From an uncultured Schlesneria sp. (GTDB taxonomy: Bacteria; Planctomycetota; Planctomycetia; Planctomycetales; Planctomycetaceae), in assembly GCA_903858935.1 (NCBI GenBank), contig CAIOKO010000164.1, forward strand, positions 1-47,951: DNA of 47,951 nucleotides, read 5' to 3'. The position numbers and the translations under genes are program-made. Within the stretch, counting starts at the first letter, position 1; the number at the start of each line of letters is the position of its first letter. A model generated the notes under the pieces. It did not search any database, was not told the origin of the DNA, and saw only the letters and a program-made list of their open reading frames with translations. Positions 25,395 to 33,341 of the stretch are shown here, piece after piece.

Positions 25395-25834
25395 TGAACG
25401 GTCGCGGTCACCGATCAGGATTGACGTTACTGGAAATTGTCCTTTCTCTGGCACTTTTCTGCGGAGCTGCTGCTGCGTTGTCACAATTGGCATGGAACGG
25501 AAGCCGTGCGACCGTGCAGGCTCGACTGAAGACGCAAGCCACGATTCGCTGTGAAGCCAAGCTTAATGAGATCCTGGCCGGTGTCGAACAAATGGCGGCT
25601 AAGTCGAACGTCCCCTTCCCGGACGATAGCAGCTGGACTTGGAGCCAGGTGGTGACGCCGAGCAGTCATGCCGAACTGGTACAACTTGATGTGACGGTCA
25701 GCCATCGCAGCAAGAGCCGTCTGGCCAGTATTGATGTCACGTTACGTCGCTGGGCACGAGAGCAGACAATCTTCGTGCAGGGGGCAACCCAGACGAAAGA
25801 GGAACAAGAAAAAATGGAGGCGCGAACAGAATGA
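25394..25834 (+). CDS. GspI-like type II secretion pseudopilin
   Basis: A 146-residue minor pseudopilin. The prepilin cleavage region reads RSGLTLLEIVLSLALF, with Gly before the cut, Leu in place of the usual Phe at mature position 1, and Glu5 conserved. The N-terminal hydrophobic helix is followed by a short soluble domain including RCEAKLNEILAGVEQM, like the GspI family. Its start overlaps the previous gene's stop by one base. It ends in a charged tail that overlaps the next start in ATGA. Probable role: tip complex with the GspH-, J- and K-like products. Confidence 0.8.
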   Translation: MNGRGHRSGLTLLEIVLSLALFCGAAAALSQLAWNGSRATVQARLKTQATIRCEAKLNEILAGVEQMAAKSNVPFPDDSSWTWSQVVTPSSHAELVQLDVTVSHRSKSRLASIDVTLRRWAREQTIFVQGATQTKEEQEKMEARTE

Positions 25835-27015
25835 AACGCCAACATGTTGGTTTCGTTCGAAATAATCTCCTTGGCGCAACCCAGCCTTTCTCTTCCTTTT
25901 TGAAGAATTCCCTTCGGATATCTGGCCCGATGGAATTCGTTCACTATTCACGATTCAAGGTCCAGCCACGCCATCAGCGATCAGCATTTACGCTGCTGGA
26001 AACGATGCTGGCGCTATCACTTTCTGCAATGTTACTTGCTGGAATTTATGCAGCCATTGACCAGTCGTGGCGTGTGTCTGCCAGCGGTCGCGAAGAAATG
26101 GAGCGGGCACAGCTCGCGCGAGCTTTGATTCACAAGATTGAAGTCGATATTCGAGCGATCACGTTTGTTCCGCCACCGCCTGTAGACGAATCGGCAACGG
26201 ATAGTTCGTCCAGCTCCACGACGAGTAGCTCCAGCTCGGGAGGTTCATCCGGTGGCGGAGGAGGTTCTGGCGGCGGTTCTGGTTCTGGTGGCGGCGGCGG
26301 CGGTGGCGGCGGCGGTGGAGGTGGAGGTGGAGGAGGTGGAGGTGGTGGTGGTGGTTCATCAGGTGGCTCCCGCAACTCGTCGGGCGGTTCGTCGGGATCG
26401 AAGGGATCGTCTGGATCGTCCAGTTCCTCAAGTACGTTTGGTTTAGCAGCCTCCCAGGCTTCCAGTACATCGAGTACGACTTCAACGACGACGGAAACGG
26501 AAACGACTGGGCCGAATTCGAAAAGTCTCGGCGTTCGTGGAACAAACCAAAAATTGGAAATCAGTATCGCTCGGCCAAGACGCGATCTCCTTCCGGGTAC
26601 GGGTGCGAGTACCACAGCGTCTCAAACGAGTGACTTGCGGCAGGTTTCTTACACGTTTCTTCCGTCGGGGTCTGGCACCCTGAGCGGGCTGGTGCGAACC
26701 GAGGGGGACCGGATGGCGGTTGAGGTTGCCGAGGCGAATGGGGGGGCAGCGACTCAGATGTCGCAGTCCCAGATACTCGCCCCCGAAGTGACAGCCTTCC
26801 AGATTCGTTACTTTGATGGACGCACCTGGGCCGAAACGTGGGATACCGAAACCCTGACACGAATCCCGCGCGCCATCGAAGTCTCGTTCGCGTTTCCTCC
26901 CCCAAAACGTCCGCGTTCCATCTTCAGTACCGGTGTCAGCAGTTCCATGAATAAATTTCGGACGGTCATCCTGATTCCGGTTTCGGACCCTTATCCGAAG
27001 GATTTCGTACAGTGA
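25831..27015 (+). CDS. GspJ-like pseudopilin with a long Gly/Ser low-complexity insert
   Basis: A 394-residue minor pseudopilin candidate. GGAGG lies nine bases before ATG 25831, which overlaps the previous stop. The leader is about 52 residues. The cleavage region reads QRSAFTLLETMLALSLSAML, with Ala instead of Gly before the cut, which is unusual but tolerated in some prepilins. After the helix and the GspJ-like REEMERAQLARALIHKIEVDIRAI stretch comes a Ser/Gly/Thr-rich region (about residues 120-225), including an uninterrupted run of more than 20 Gly. A second conserved part (LEISIARPRRD, then FQIRYFDGRTWAETWDT) completes the fold. The insert is probably a disordered linker. Confidence 0.82.
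   Translation: MKRQHVGFVRNNLLGATQPFSSFLKNSLRISGPMEFVHYSRFKVQPRHQRSAFTLLETMLALSLSAMLLAGIYAAIDQSWRVSASGREEMERAQLARALIHKIEVDIRAITFVPPPPVDESATDSSSSSTTSSSSSGGSSGGGGGSGGGSGSGGGGGGGGGGGGGGGGGGGGGGGSSGGSRNSSGGSSGSKGSSGSSSSSSTFGLAASQASSTSSTTSTTTETETTGPNSKSLGVRGTNQKLEISIARPRRDLLPGTGASTTASQTSDLRQVSYTFLPSGSGTLSGLVRTEGDRMAVEVAEANGGAATQMSQSQILAPEVTAFQIRYFDGRTWAETWDTETLTRIPRAIEVSFAFPPPKRPRSIFSTGVSSSMNKFRTVILIPVSDPYPKDFVQ
26242..26365. repeat. GGN triplet tract encoding poly-glycine
   Basis: A run of GGT/GGC/GGA codons with a few TCT/TCA serine codons inside the GspJ-like gene. Mixed third positions mean it is not a perfect microsatellite, but the strand bias (almost no C-rich codons on this strand) makes it a candidate for slippage. 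The opposite strand yields a long proline frame, which is only a shadow. Confidence 0.85.
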
Positions 27016-28742
27016 AAAAACAAGCGGATTCCCAATTGTTATCACGCGCTCGTGGTGTCAGTCATCAGAGTACGAAATCAAATCCCTCGGCCCGCTGGGG
27101 GAGCGTATTGCTGCTTGTTGTCGTCGTGATTTCGATGCTGACGTTGGCAGCATTCAACTTTGCTCAATCGATGACAACGGAAATGGAAGCGGCCTCGATG
27201 TACACGCTGGATGTCCAGTCGCGGATCACGGCCGATTCCGGCGTTGAATTCGTGGCGGCACTGCTCGGAGGTCATCAAACGGTGGCCGAAAATCTGATCC
27301 ATAATCCGTCGCTCTTTATGGGGAAAGTCGTCTCGCCTTCCCCGCATCTGCGCGCTAACAGTCGATTTACGATCATCGCGCCGGTCGAACACGACTCGAA
27401 AAGTGGTGCGATTCGTTATGGATTGATGGACGAATCAGCCAAGTTGAATCTCAATTACCTCCCCAATATGGGGCTCAGCAACGACGACATCAGTACGATG
27501 ATGTTAAATATTCCGCAGATGACGGTCGAGATTGTCGATGCCATTCTCGATTGGATCGATGCCGACGATACAAAGAACCCTTATGGGGCTGAGTCAGAAG
27601 ACTATCAACAGATGAATCCCCCGTACAAAGCGAAAAACGGCCCCCTGGAAACGATCGATGAATTGCTGCTCGTGAAAGGGATCACTCCGACGCTTTTGTA
27701 CGGTGAGGATGCCAACCGAAACGGGCTACTCGATCCAAACGAAAACGACGGAGACAAAAGCCCCCCCCTGGATAACGCCGATGGAGTGCTCGACCACGGG
27801 TTCGTTGCTTATTTTTCGGTCCACGGCCGGGAATCCAACCGCAAAAAAGACGGCAAGCTCAAGATTAACGTGAACGACGGATTCTTGACCGACCTTTATG
27901 ATGCTCTGCTCGAAGAGTTCAACGAAGATGCCGCCAAGTTCATTGTTGGTTATCGCATTAATGGTCCAGCAACCCCGACGGCAACCTCAAAAACAAATCC
28001 GGTTGCTGCATCGACAAAGATGACAGCGAACTCGCCGACGACAACGTCGACAGCACCGAAATCAATTCAGGACCAGGAAGCGGCCGAAAGCCTGACGCAA
28101 TTTCTGGCATCTGTAACAAAGTCAGGTGGATCCGTTACGAGAGGTGGTATTGACCTGTCAAAGGGGGGGGCAACAAAAGGAAATATCGAGTCGCTTTGGC
28201 AGTTGATTGGAACGAAGGTCAAGGTCTCGATCAACGGCACTCCGACAACACTCACCAGTCCGTGGTCGGATGATGCAGGATCAATCTCGACGGTTCTACC
28301 GGAATTGTCCGACAAATTAACGACGACCAAAGACGAATATCTCGAAGGTCGGATCAATATCAACCAGGCGCGTCGTGAGATACTTCTGGGGCTTCCGACA
28401 ATGACTGAAGAAATTATCAACGCGATCGTCGCTGCTCAGCGTCTTGATTCGAATGGTCAACCTTCGCTCGACACGATCCGACAGCACACAACCGCCGCCT
28501 GGCTGTATGCGGAAGGAATCGTCGACATTCCCGGCATGATGAACCTGGACCCCTACATCACGTCACATGGCGATGTCTATCGAGTTCAGGTCCTCGGTTT
28601 CTTCGATGGAGGTGGCCCGGTCTCACGGATTGAAGCCATGATCGACAGTACCCAGCTTCCGCCTCGCGTCATCGCTCAGCGAGACCTCAACGAACTGGGA
28701 CGTGGTTATTCGAGAAGTCATTTGCTACAGATCGCGAAGTGA
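27012..28742 (+). CDS. GspK-like type II secretion minor pseudopilin
   Basis: A 576-residue protein beginning at GTG 27012, which overlaps the previous stop. A long N-terminal leader precedes WGSVLLLVVVVISMLTLAAF, a pseudopilin helix lacking Glu5, as is typical for GspK. The soluble part shows the GspK pattern: YGLMDESAKLNLNYLP, then IVDAILDWIDADDTK, then a helix-hairpin-helix-like RININQARREILLGLPTMTEEI near residue 450. It is longer than the roughly 330-residue proteobacterial GspK because of a Thr/Ser-rich insertion (about 315-360) and an acidic segment (DANRNGLLDPNENDGDKS) that could bind calcium. GspK caps the pseudopilus tip. It is the last gene of the cluster. Confidence 0.85.
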   Translation: MKKQADSQLLSRARGVSHQSTKSNPSARWGSVLLLVVVVISMLTLAAFNFAQSMTTEMEAASMYTLDVQSRITADSGVEFVAALLGGHQTVAENLIHNPSLFMGKVVSPSPHLRANSRFTIIAPVEHDSKSGAIRYGLMDESAKLNLNYLPNMGLSNDDISTMMLNIPQMTVEIVDAILDWIDADDTKNPYGAESEDYQQMNPPYKAKNGPLETIDELLLVKGITPTLLYGEDANRNGLLDPNENDGDKSPPLDNADGVLDHGFVAYFSVHGRESNRKKDGKLKINVNDGFLTDLYDALLEEFNEDAAKFIVGYRINGPATPTATSKTNPVAASTKMTANSPTTTSTAPKSIQDQEAAESLTQFLASVTKSGGSVTRGGIDLSKGGATKGNIESLWQLIGTKVKVSINGTPTTLTSPWSDDAGSISTVLPELSDKLTTTKDEYLEGRININQARREILLGLPTMTEEIINAIVAAQRLDSNGQPSLDTIRQHTTAAWLYAEGIVDIPGMMNLDPYITSHGDVYRVQVLGFFDGGGPVSRIEAMIDSTQLPPRVIAQRDLNELGRGYSRSHLLQIAK

Positions 28743-29035
28743 CACAATTTGTTGTCAAATTTCGAATCCTGGATTGTGTGCCACTGCAACGGACGTCGTC
28801 GGAGAAACAGTCTCTTTTCCAGGTGCCGTTGCTTAAGTCCAAAACGCACTTCTTGACCCAAAGCGGTTAAGCCGTGGCACGCCCATGGTCGTAATCACGA
28901 GACTCTGCCGAAAACGATCATTTCGTGTTTGACCGGCTGATATCATCCATCGCCTGTGAGTCGTGCCGACGATATGATACGAGCGAGTAACACACGTCAG
29001 AATCAAGACGTCGAATGAATGTTGAAAGGTGAACC

Positions 29036-30175
29036 ATGCCTCGAATGCTTCCAGTGTTGTCTTTGTTCCTGTTGGCGGGAGTGATGCTTTGCCTGGGCCC
29101 TGAACTGGCTGCTCAGACGATTGGTCCCAAGGCAGATCAATGGGCCAGGTCTCGACTTCGAGGTGCGAATTTCCTCAAGACGAGCCAGGCCGCTGATGGA
29201 AGCTGGACGTCACCTCAGTCACCGGGGATCTCGGGCCTGGTCACCTTTTCAATTCTCCAAAGTGGTATTCCGGCCAGTGACCCCGTTGTGGAGAAGGCTC
29301 TTAAGCATCTCGAAACATTTATCCAGCCTGACGGAGGGATTTATGCTCCGAAGAGTTATCACAGTAACTACGAAACGGCAATCTGCCTGCTGGCATTTAA
29401 TGCGGCTAACACTGGTGGCAAATACGACGAGTTACTGAAAAAAGCCGATAAATACCTGCGGAAGCTGCAATGGGACGAGAGCGAAAAAACAGACAAATCT
29501 GATCCGAAATTTGGTGGGGCAGGATACGGCCGAACCAATGACCGGCCCGATCTTTCAAACACAACATTCTTCCTGGATGCACTGCAGGCGACCGGAGCGA
29601 AAGCCGATGACCCTGCTGTGCAAAATGCGCTGATCTTTCTCTCTCGCTGTCAGAATTTGGAATCAGAACACAATACAACGGCATTTTCATCGATGGTGAA
29701 CGACGGCGGTTTTTACTATACCCCAGCGGCCGGAGGAAATTCTCAGGCAGGCAACACCGAAAACGGCGGCTTACGCTCTTATGCCAGCATGACCTATGCC
29801 GGCTTGAAAAGCATGGTCTTCGCCGGACTGACACCGGACGATAAGCGGGTCAAAGCCGCGCTGGAATGGATCACGAAACATTACTCGGTTACAGAAAATC
29901 CAGGACTCGGTCAGCAGGGGGTGTACTACTACTTCCAGATTTTCGCCAAATCGCTGTCCACGATGAATCTTGACTATGCAATTGACAGTGAGGGTAAGCC
30001 GCATGACTGGCGTAAGGAACTTGCCGAGCACCTGTTTGAGCTGCAACAAGATAACGGTGGTTGGCTGAACAAAAACGATCGCTGGTACGAAGGAGACCCG
30101 AACCTGGCGACCGCCTACACGTTAATGGCAATGAAATACTGCGAACCTAAGCCCGTTACGTCCAAATCGCCCTGA
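29036..30175 (+). CDS. Secreted squalene-cyclase/prenyltransferase-repeat protein
   Basis: A 379-residue protein with a signal peptide (hydrophobic LSLFLLAGVMLCLG, cleavage near ELAAQ). The mature part has repeated alpha/alpha-barrel units resembling the prenyltransferase and squalene oxidase repeat: FLKTSQAADGSW, then FIQPDGGIYAP, then ELQQDNGGWLN. These are degenerate QW-type motifs. The catalytic DxDD motif of squalene-hopene cyclases is not visible, and it is far shorter than those enzymes, so it is probably a barrel scaffold and not a cyclase. AAAGGTGA precedes the ATG. Planctomycetes have many such proteins of unknown role. It is a single gene facing a convergent neighbour. Confidence 0.8.
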   Translation: MPRMLPVLSLFLLAGVMLCLGPELAAQTIGPKADQWARSRLRGANFLKTSQAADGSWTSPQSPGISGLVTFSILQSGIPASDPVVEKALKHLETFIQPDGGIYAPKSYHSNYETAICLLAFNAANTGGKYDELLKKADKYLRKLQWDESEKTDKSDPKFGGAGYGRTNDRPDLSNTTFFLDALQATGAKADDPAVQNALIFLSRCQNLESEHNTTAFSSMVNDGGFYYTPAAGGNSQAGNTENGGLRSYASMTYAGLKSMVFAGLTPDDKRVKAALEWITKHYSVTENPGLGQQGVYYYFQIFAKSLSTMNLDYAIDSEGKPHDWRKELAEHLFELQQDNGGWLNKNDRWYEGDPNLATAYTLMAMKYCEPKPVTSKSP

Positions 30176-30495
30176 AGGCGACATCAGGAATTGCCGTCAT
30201 GAAAACAGGGGTTCCACAAGAAACGCTCCATTGATCCACAATCTTCCGGCAAGGGTCGCCAACCTATACAAGACGAGCGCTCGGCAGTGGAGAATGTCAG
30301 AGAGTCACCATGAAGGGTCCAGCGCGGGCCTTAGGGATAACTCTCTGCCAACGACTCGCTTTGTACTTCAGCAAGGCTTTACTAAAGCCCCTCATTCTGT
30401 GGCAGGATTTTTCGTAGAACCCACGTTTCCTCGAAAACGATATTTCCCGGCGTTGCCGATCAAATCAAGAAGAAGATCGCGGGTTAAATCCAAGC
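30176..30495. other. Gene-free stretch between convergent genes
   Basis: About 320 bases with no believable frame. It holds a small hairpin (GGCTTT-ACT-AAAGCC, 30375-30389) without a T-run on either strand, so no terminator is called. Nothing else was recognised. Confidence 0.4.
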
Positions 30496-31449
30496 TCAAT
30501 TGCGATCAAGCTGGCTTCGCCGATCTCGCCAATCGCTTTTGTGCTCTTTCACATACTTCGCAAGAAACGCAAAAATATGATTACGAACATTGGCGTTCTT
30601 CGTCACCAGATCCATTCCACTGAAGTTTTCTTCGTACTTCCACAAATAAGGAGGATCTTCTTTTTCTCTGTCCTTATCCTTCTTGATAATCAACTGGTCG
30701 AAAATCTTGTTCGCCGCTGAGAGGTCATGTGCATTCTTGTCTCCCACAGCAATGACAATCGGGCGTTTCAAACCGCGGATGGCGGCAATGGCTTTGTTCG
30801 TGGAAAGTCCTGGGGTGTTCGCATCAGGCGAAATGAGCGCCAGTGCCTGAACGTCCTGTCCGCGCGGGGTCTGTTCGAGTTCGTCGTAAGGAAGCTTTTC
30901 CCAATCCAATTCCGTGTAAAGAATTGCCACGGAGGCGCTGAATTCACAGGCGACAATGCCAAGCTTATTCATGTTCAGATTCTTCTTAGTATGTTCTTCG
31001 AGCAAGAAATCCTTGACTGCCTCCATATCAAACGCGACCATCGCTTGATAGTCCGTCTTTTTGAGTTCCCCTTTTTTAGGTAGCGGGCTTTCCCCGTGTC
31101 CCCGCAGATCAACGGTGACAACAGCGAAATCCCCTTTTTGTTGCAGGTCGGTCGCCATAGCCTTCCATTGCAGCCTTGTCCCCCGTTTACCGTGCAGCAT
31201 CACAACCACGGGAGCTTCCGCCCCGCCAGTCGATTTGAAATACGAGATTTTCAGTCTGAAATCGTCTTTTGTGAGCAATTCCTTTTCTTCAACGACCGGT
31301 TTCGCGGGTTTTTGTTGAGCGAACAAGCTGGGGGCCGAAATCCAGAATGCCAGCGTTGCAGCCATCATCAGATGGACACCGAGTAACCTCTTGCGAGAAC
31401 AGTTACCGATCGATGAAAGCTCAGGCGAATGCGACCAATGTCTCGACAT
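30496..31449 (-). CDS. Secreted alpha/beta-hydrolase-fold protein lacking the catalytic serine
   Basis: A 317-residue protein. ATG 31449 is preceded by AAAGGTGGAG; GTG 31461 would add four residues. The N-terminus has a basic region followed by a hydrophobic segment (LMMAATLAFWISAPSLFA), an export signal. The fold is clear: VVVMLHGKRGTRLQW carries the HG oxyanion loop, VVTVDLRGHGESP follows, and later IVIAVGDKNAHDL is the Asp-strand region. However, where the GxSxG nucleophile elbow should be, the sequence reads GIVACEFSASVA, with Glu at the serine position and Ser at the last Gly. It may be a non-catalytic binding protein or use different chemistry. Confidence 0.8.
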   Translation of the reverse strand: MSRHWSHSPELSSIGNCSRKRLLGVHLMMAATLAFWISAPSLFAQQKPAKPVVEEKELLTKDDFRLKISYFKSTGGAEAPVVVMLHGKRGTRLQWKAMATDLQQKGDFAVVTVDLRGHGESPLPKKGELKKTDYQAMVAFDMEAVKDFLLEEHTKKNLNMNKLGIVACEFSASVAILYTELDWEKLPYDELEQTPRGQDVQALALISPDANTPGLSTNKAIAAIRGLKRPIVIAVGDKNAHDLSAANKIFDQLIIKKDKDREKEDPPYLWKYEENFSGMDLVTKNANVRNHIFAFLAKYVKEHKSDWRDRRSQLDRN

Positions 31450-31685
31450 GTGATTCTCCACCTTTATGCGGGGTGTCAGCTTTTTAATATTCTTTGTTGT
31501 GACGGGCTTTCACTGCCGTAAAACAGCGTACTCTTCCACACAATAACCATTCCTCGCGACGGTTGGGAATGTGAATTGACTGCGGAAGATCCACACGTCA
31601 GTGTAGGACTGTCCAAAATCGTGGTCAATCCGCGACAGGCTCCCCAGGCAATTAAACGACCAGTTTCTTGTGAAAACCATTGCCG

Positions 31686-32504
31686 ATGGCATCATTTCAA
31701 CCGTCTCTTCGACCCTGCATCACATTCCTGACCGATTTTGGAACCCGGGATACATACGTCGCCCAGATGAAAGGGGTTGTCCTGGGTATCAACCCAGAAG
31801 TTCAGCTTGTCGACCTGACGCACGAGATTCCTCCACAACAAATTCTGCGAGGAGCTTTCGTCTGGAACGACTCGGTTACGGCGTTTCCTGCGGGGACAAT
31901 TCATGTCGGTGTCGTCGACCCCGGCGATGGTAGTGATCGCAAGCTTGTTGCAGCAGAAATCGGGGAGCACCGGTTTGTTTGTCCCGATAACGGTTTGTTA
32001 ACGGTCATTCTGCAAAATACGAAGCTGCATCGAGCCGTTAGTCTCGATAATCACAAATGGTGGCGAAAGTCAGCCTCAAATACGTTTCATGGTCGAGAAA
32101 TTTTGGCTCCCGTCGCCGCACACTGGAGTCTTGGAGTCGACCTGGCGGAACTCGGGCCGCCGTTGACAACATCACTTGCCACATTGCCAATGGCGAGTAC
32201 CCGGCGAGGGCAAACGTCGCTTACCGGCCAGATTGTCGACATCGACCGATTTGGAAATCTTGTCACGGACATCGAACCGATTCAGTTGCCGCCCGATGCA
32301 CAATCACTCAGATTCGAAATCGGGTCGTTTCATGTCAGCGGACTTTCGACTTGCTACGTGGACGTTGACGAAGGTGAACCGCTGGTTTTAATCGGCAGTT
32401 CGGGACGACTTGAAATTTCCATTCGCAACGGGAGTGCTGCTGAAGAACTTCAGGCAGATTTCGGCCGACGTATTGTCGCCAGATGGGAAGGGACCGGTGG
32501 CTGA
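31686..32504 (+). CDS. SAM hydroxide adenosyltransferase (DUF62 family)
   Basis: A 272-residue member of the family that uses water-derived hydroxide to convert S-adenosylmethionine to adenosine and methionine, related to the halogenating enzymes SalL and FlA. The opening ITFLTDFGTRDTYVAQMKG (Asp17 and Asp22 in my numbering) is diagnostic. IHVGVVDPGDGSDRK is the VVDPGVG motif with Asp for Val. NTFHGREILAPVAAHW and LIGSSGRLEISIRNGSA match the family's later motifs. I preferred ATG 31686 over TTG 31680. The stop is immediately followed by the bioD start one base later, suggesting translational coupling. Confidence 0.9.
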   Translation: MASFQPSLRPCITFLTDFGTRDTYVAQMKGVVLGINPEVQLVDLTHEIPPQQILRGAFVWNDSVTAFPAGTIHVGVVDPGDGSDRKLVAAEIGEHRFVCPDNGLLTVILQNTKLHRAVSLDNHKWWRKSASNTFHGREILAPVAAHWSLGVDLAELGPPLTTSLATLPMASTRRGQTSLTGQIVDIDRFGNLVTDIEPIQLPPDAQSLRFEIGSFHVSGLSTCYVDVDEGEPLVLIGSSGRLEISIRNGSAAEELQADFGRRIVARWEGTGG

Positions 32505-32505
32505 G

Positions 32506-33315
32506 ATGGATACAGACCCCGAAAGATTTTCTGCAAATGACCCGTCGACGAGCGCGAAACTCAATACGGCACCGGTAAATCCCCGTGGGCTATTTATTAC
32601 GGGCACCGACACAGGTGTCGGTAAGACGCACATCACTTGCCTGATTGCTCGTCAATTGATCGCCGCAGGAGTTCAGACCGCAGCCTATAAGCCAGTTTGT
32701 TCTGGTGCCGTTCAAAAGCGGTCGGCGATTTCCACTGATCAGAACGACGTTGAATGGGAAGATCTCGTTCGGTTGAGTGCCGCGACAGGCGGAAAATGGA
32801 CAGATGAGACGATTTGTCCCCAACGATTTCTCGCGCCGCTGGCACCACCGATCGCAGCGAAAATGGAAGGACGCATCGTTGATTTCCAACTTCTTGTGGA
32901 TGGTTCACGCAGATTTTCCGGGGCAGAAGTTCTGTTGGTCGAAGGGGCAGGGGGGTGGTTATCACCACTGACGGAATCTGCCACTGTGGCCGATCTTGCC
33001 CAGGAATTGAAGCTGCCGATCCTGATTGTCGCACGAGCGGGCCTGGGGACGATTAACCATACATTGTTGACGATAGAGTCCATTCGGGCACGTGGATTAC
33101 CGATTGCAGGAATTGTTCTGAACGAAGTCGTCCCTTCCGGCAATGACATCTCGTATCGAACAAACGGCGATGAAATCCAAGTCCGTGGTGGTGTCCCGGT
33201 GTTTGGAATTGTTCCGCACGGAACGAAGTTCGATTTGCATCAGGGTGGTCAGTCCGTCACAATTTATTGGCAATCGCTTGCTGGACCGATGGCGGAAATC
33301 AAATCGCCGAGATGA
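32506..33315 (+). CDS. bioD: Dethiobiotin synthetase BioD
   Basis: A 269-residue ATP-dependent carboxylase that closes the ureido ring of dethiobiotin from 7,8-diaminononanoate and CO2, the penultimate step of biotin synthesis. The P-loop is ITGTDTGVGKT (31-41). AAYKPVCSG carries the conserved substrate-site Lys, and LLVEGAGGWLSPL is the BioD EGAGG motif. The longer frame back to 32410 is rejected because it overlaps the upstream gene and adds no conserved residues; ATG 32506 starts right after the upstream stop. No other bio gene is visible in the window, so the pathway genes are scattered. Confidence 0.93.
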   Translation: MDTDPERFSANDPSTSAKLNTAPVNPRGLFITGTDTGVGKTHITCLIARQLIAAGVQTAAYKPVCSGAVQKRSAISTDQNDVEWEDLVRLSAATGGKWTDETICPQRFLAPLAPPIAAKMEGRIVDFQLLVDGSRRFSGAEVLLVEGAGGWLSPLTESATVADLAQELKLPILIVARAGLGTINHTLLTIESIRARGLPIAGIVLNEVVPSGNDISYRTNGDEIQVRGGVPVFGIVPHGTKFDLHQGGQSVTIYWQSLAGPMAEIKSPR

Positions 33316-33341
33316 AGTAAACTGACCAGGGGAGATTTTTA

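Noticed and set aside
26130-26615. Minus-strand proline-rich frame
   Set aside because: It is the antisense of the poly-glycine tract; its content is dictated by the GGN codons.
29036-30175. Squalene-hopene cyclase for hopanoid synthesis
   Set aside because: Far too short, secreted, and without the DxDD catalytic motif. Only the barrel repeats are shared.
30375-30389. Small GGCTTT/AAAGCC hairpin as a terminator between convergent genes
   Set aside because: The stem has only six pairs, and no T-run follows on either strand.
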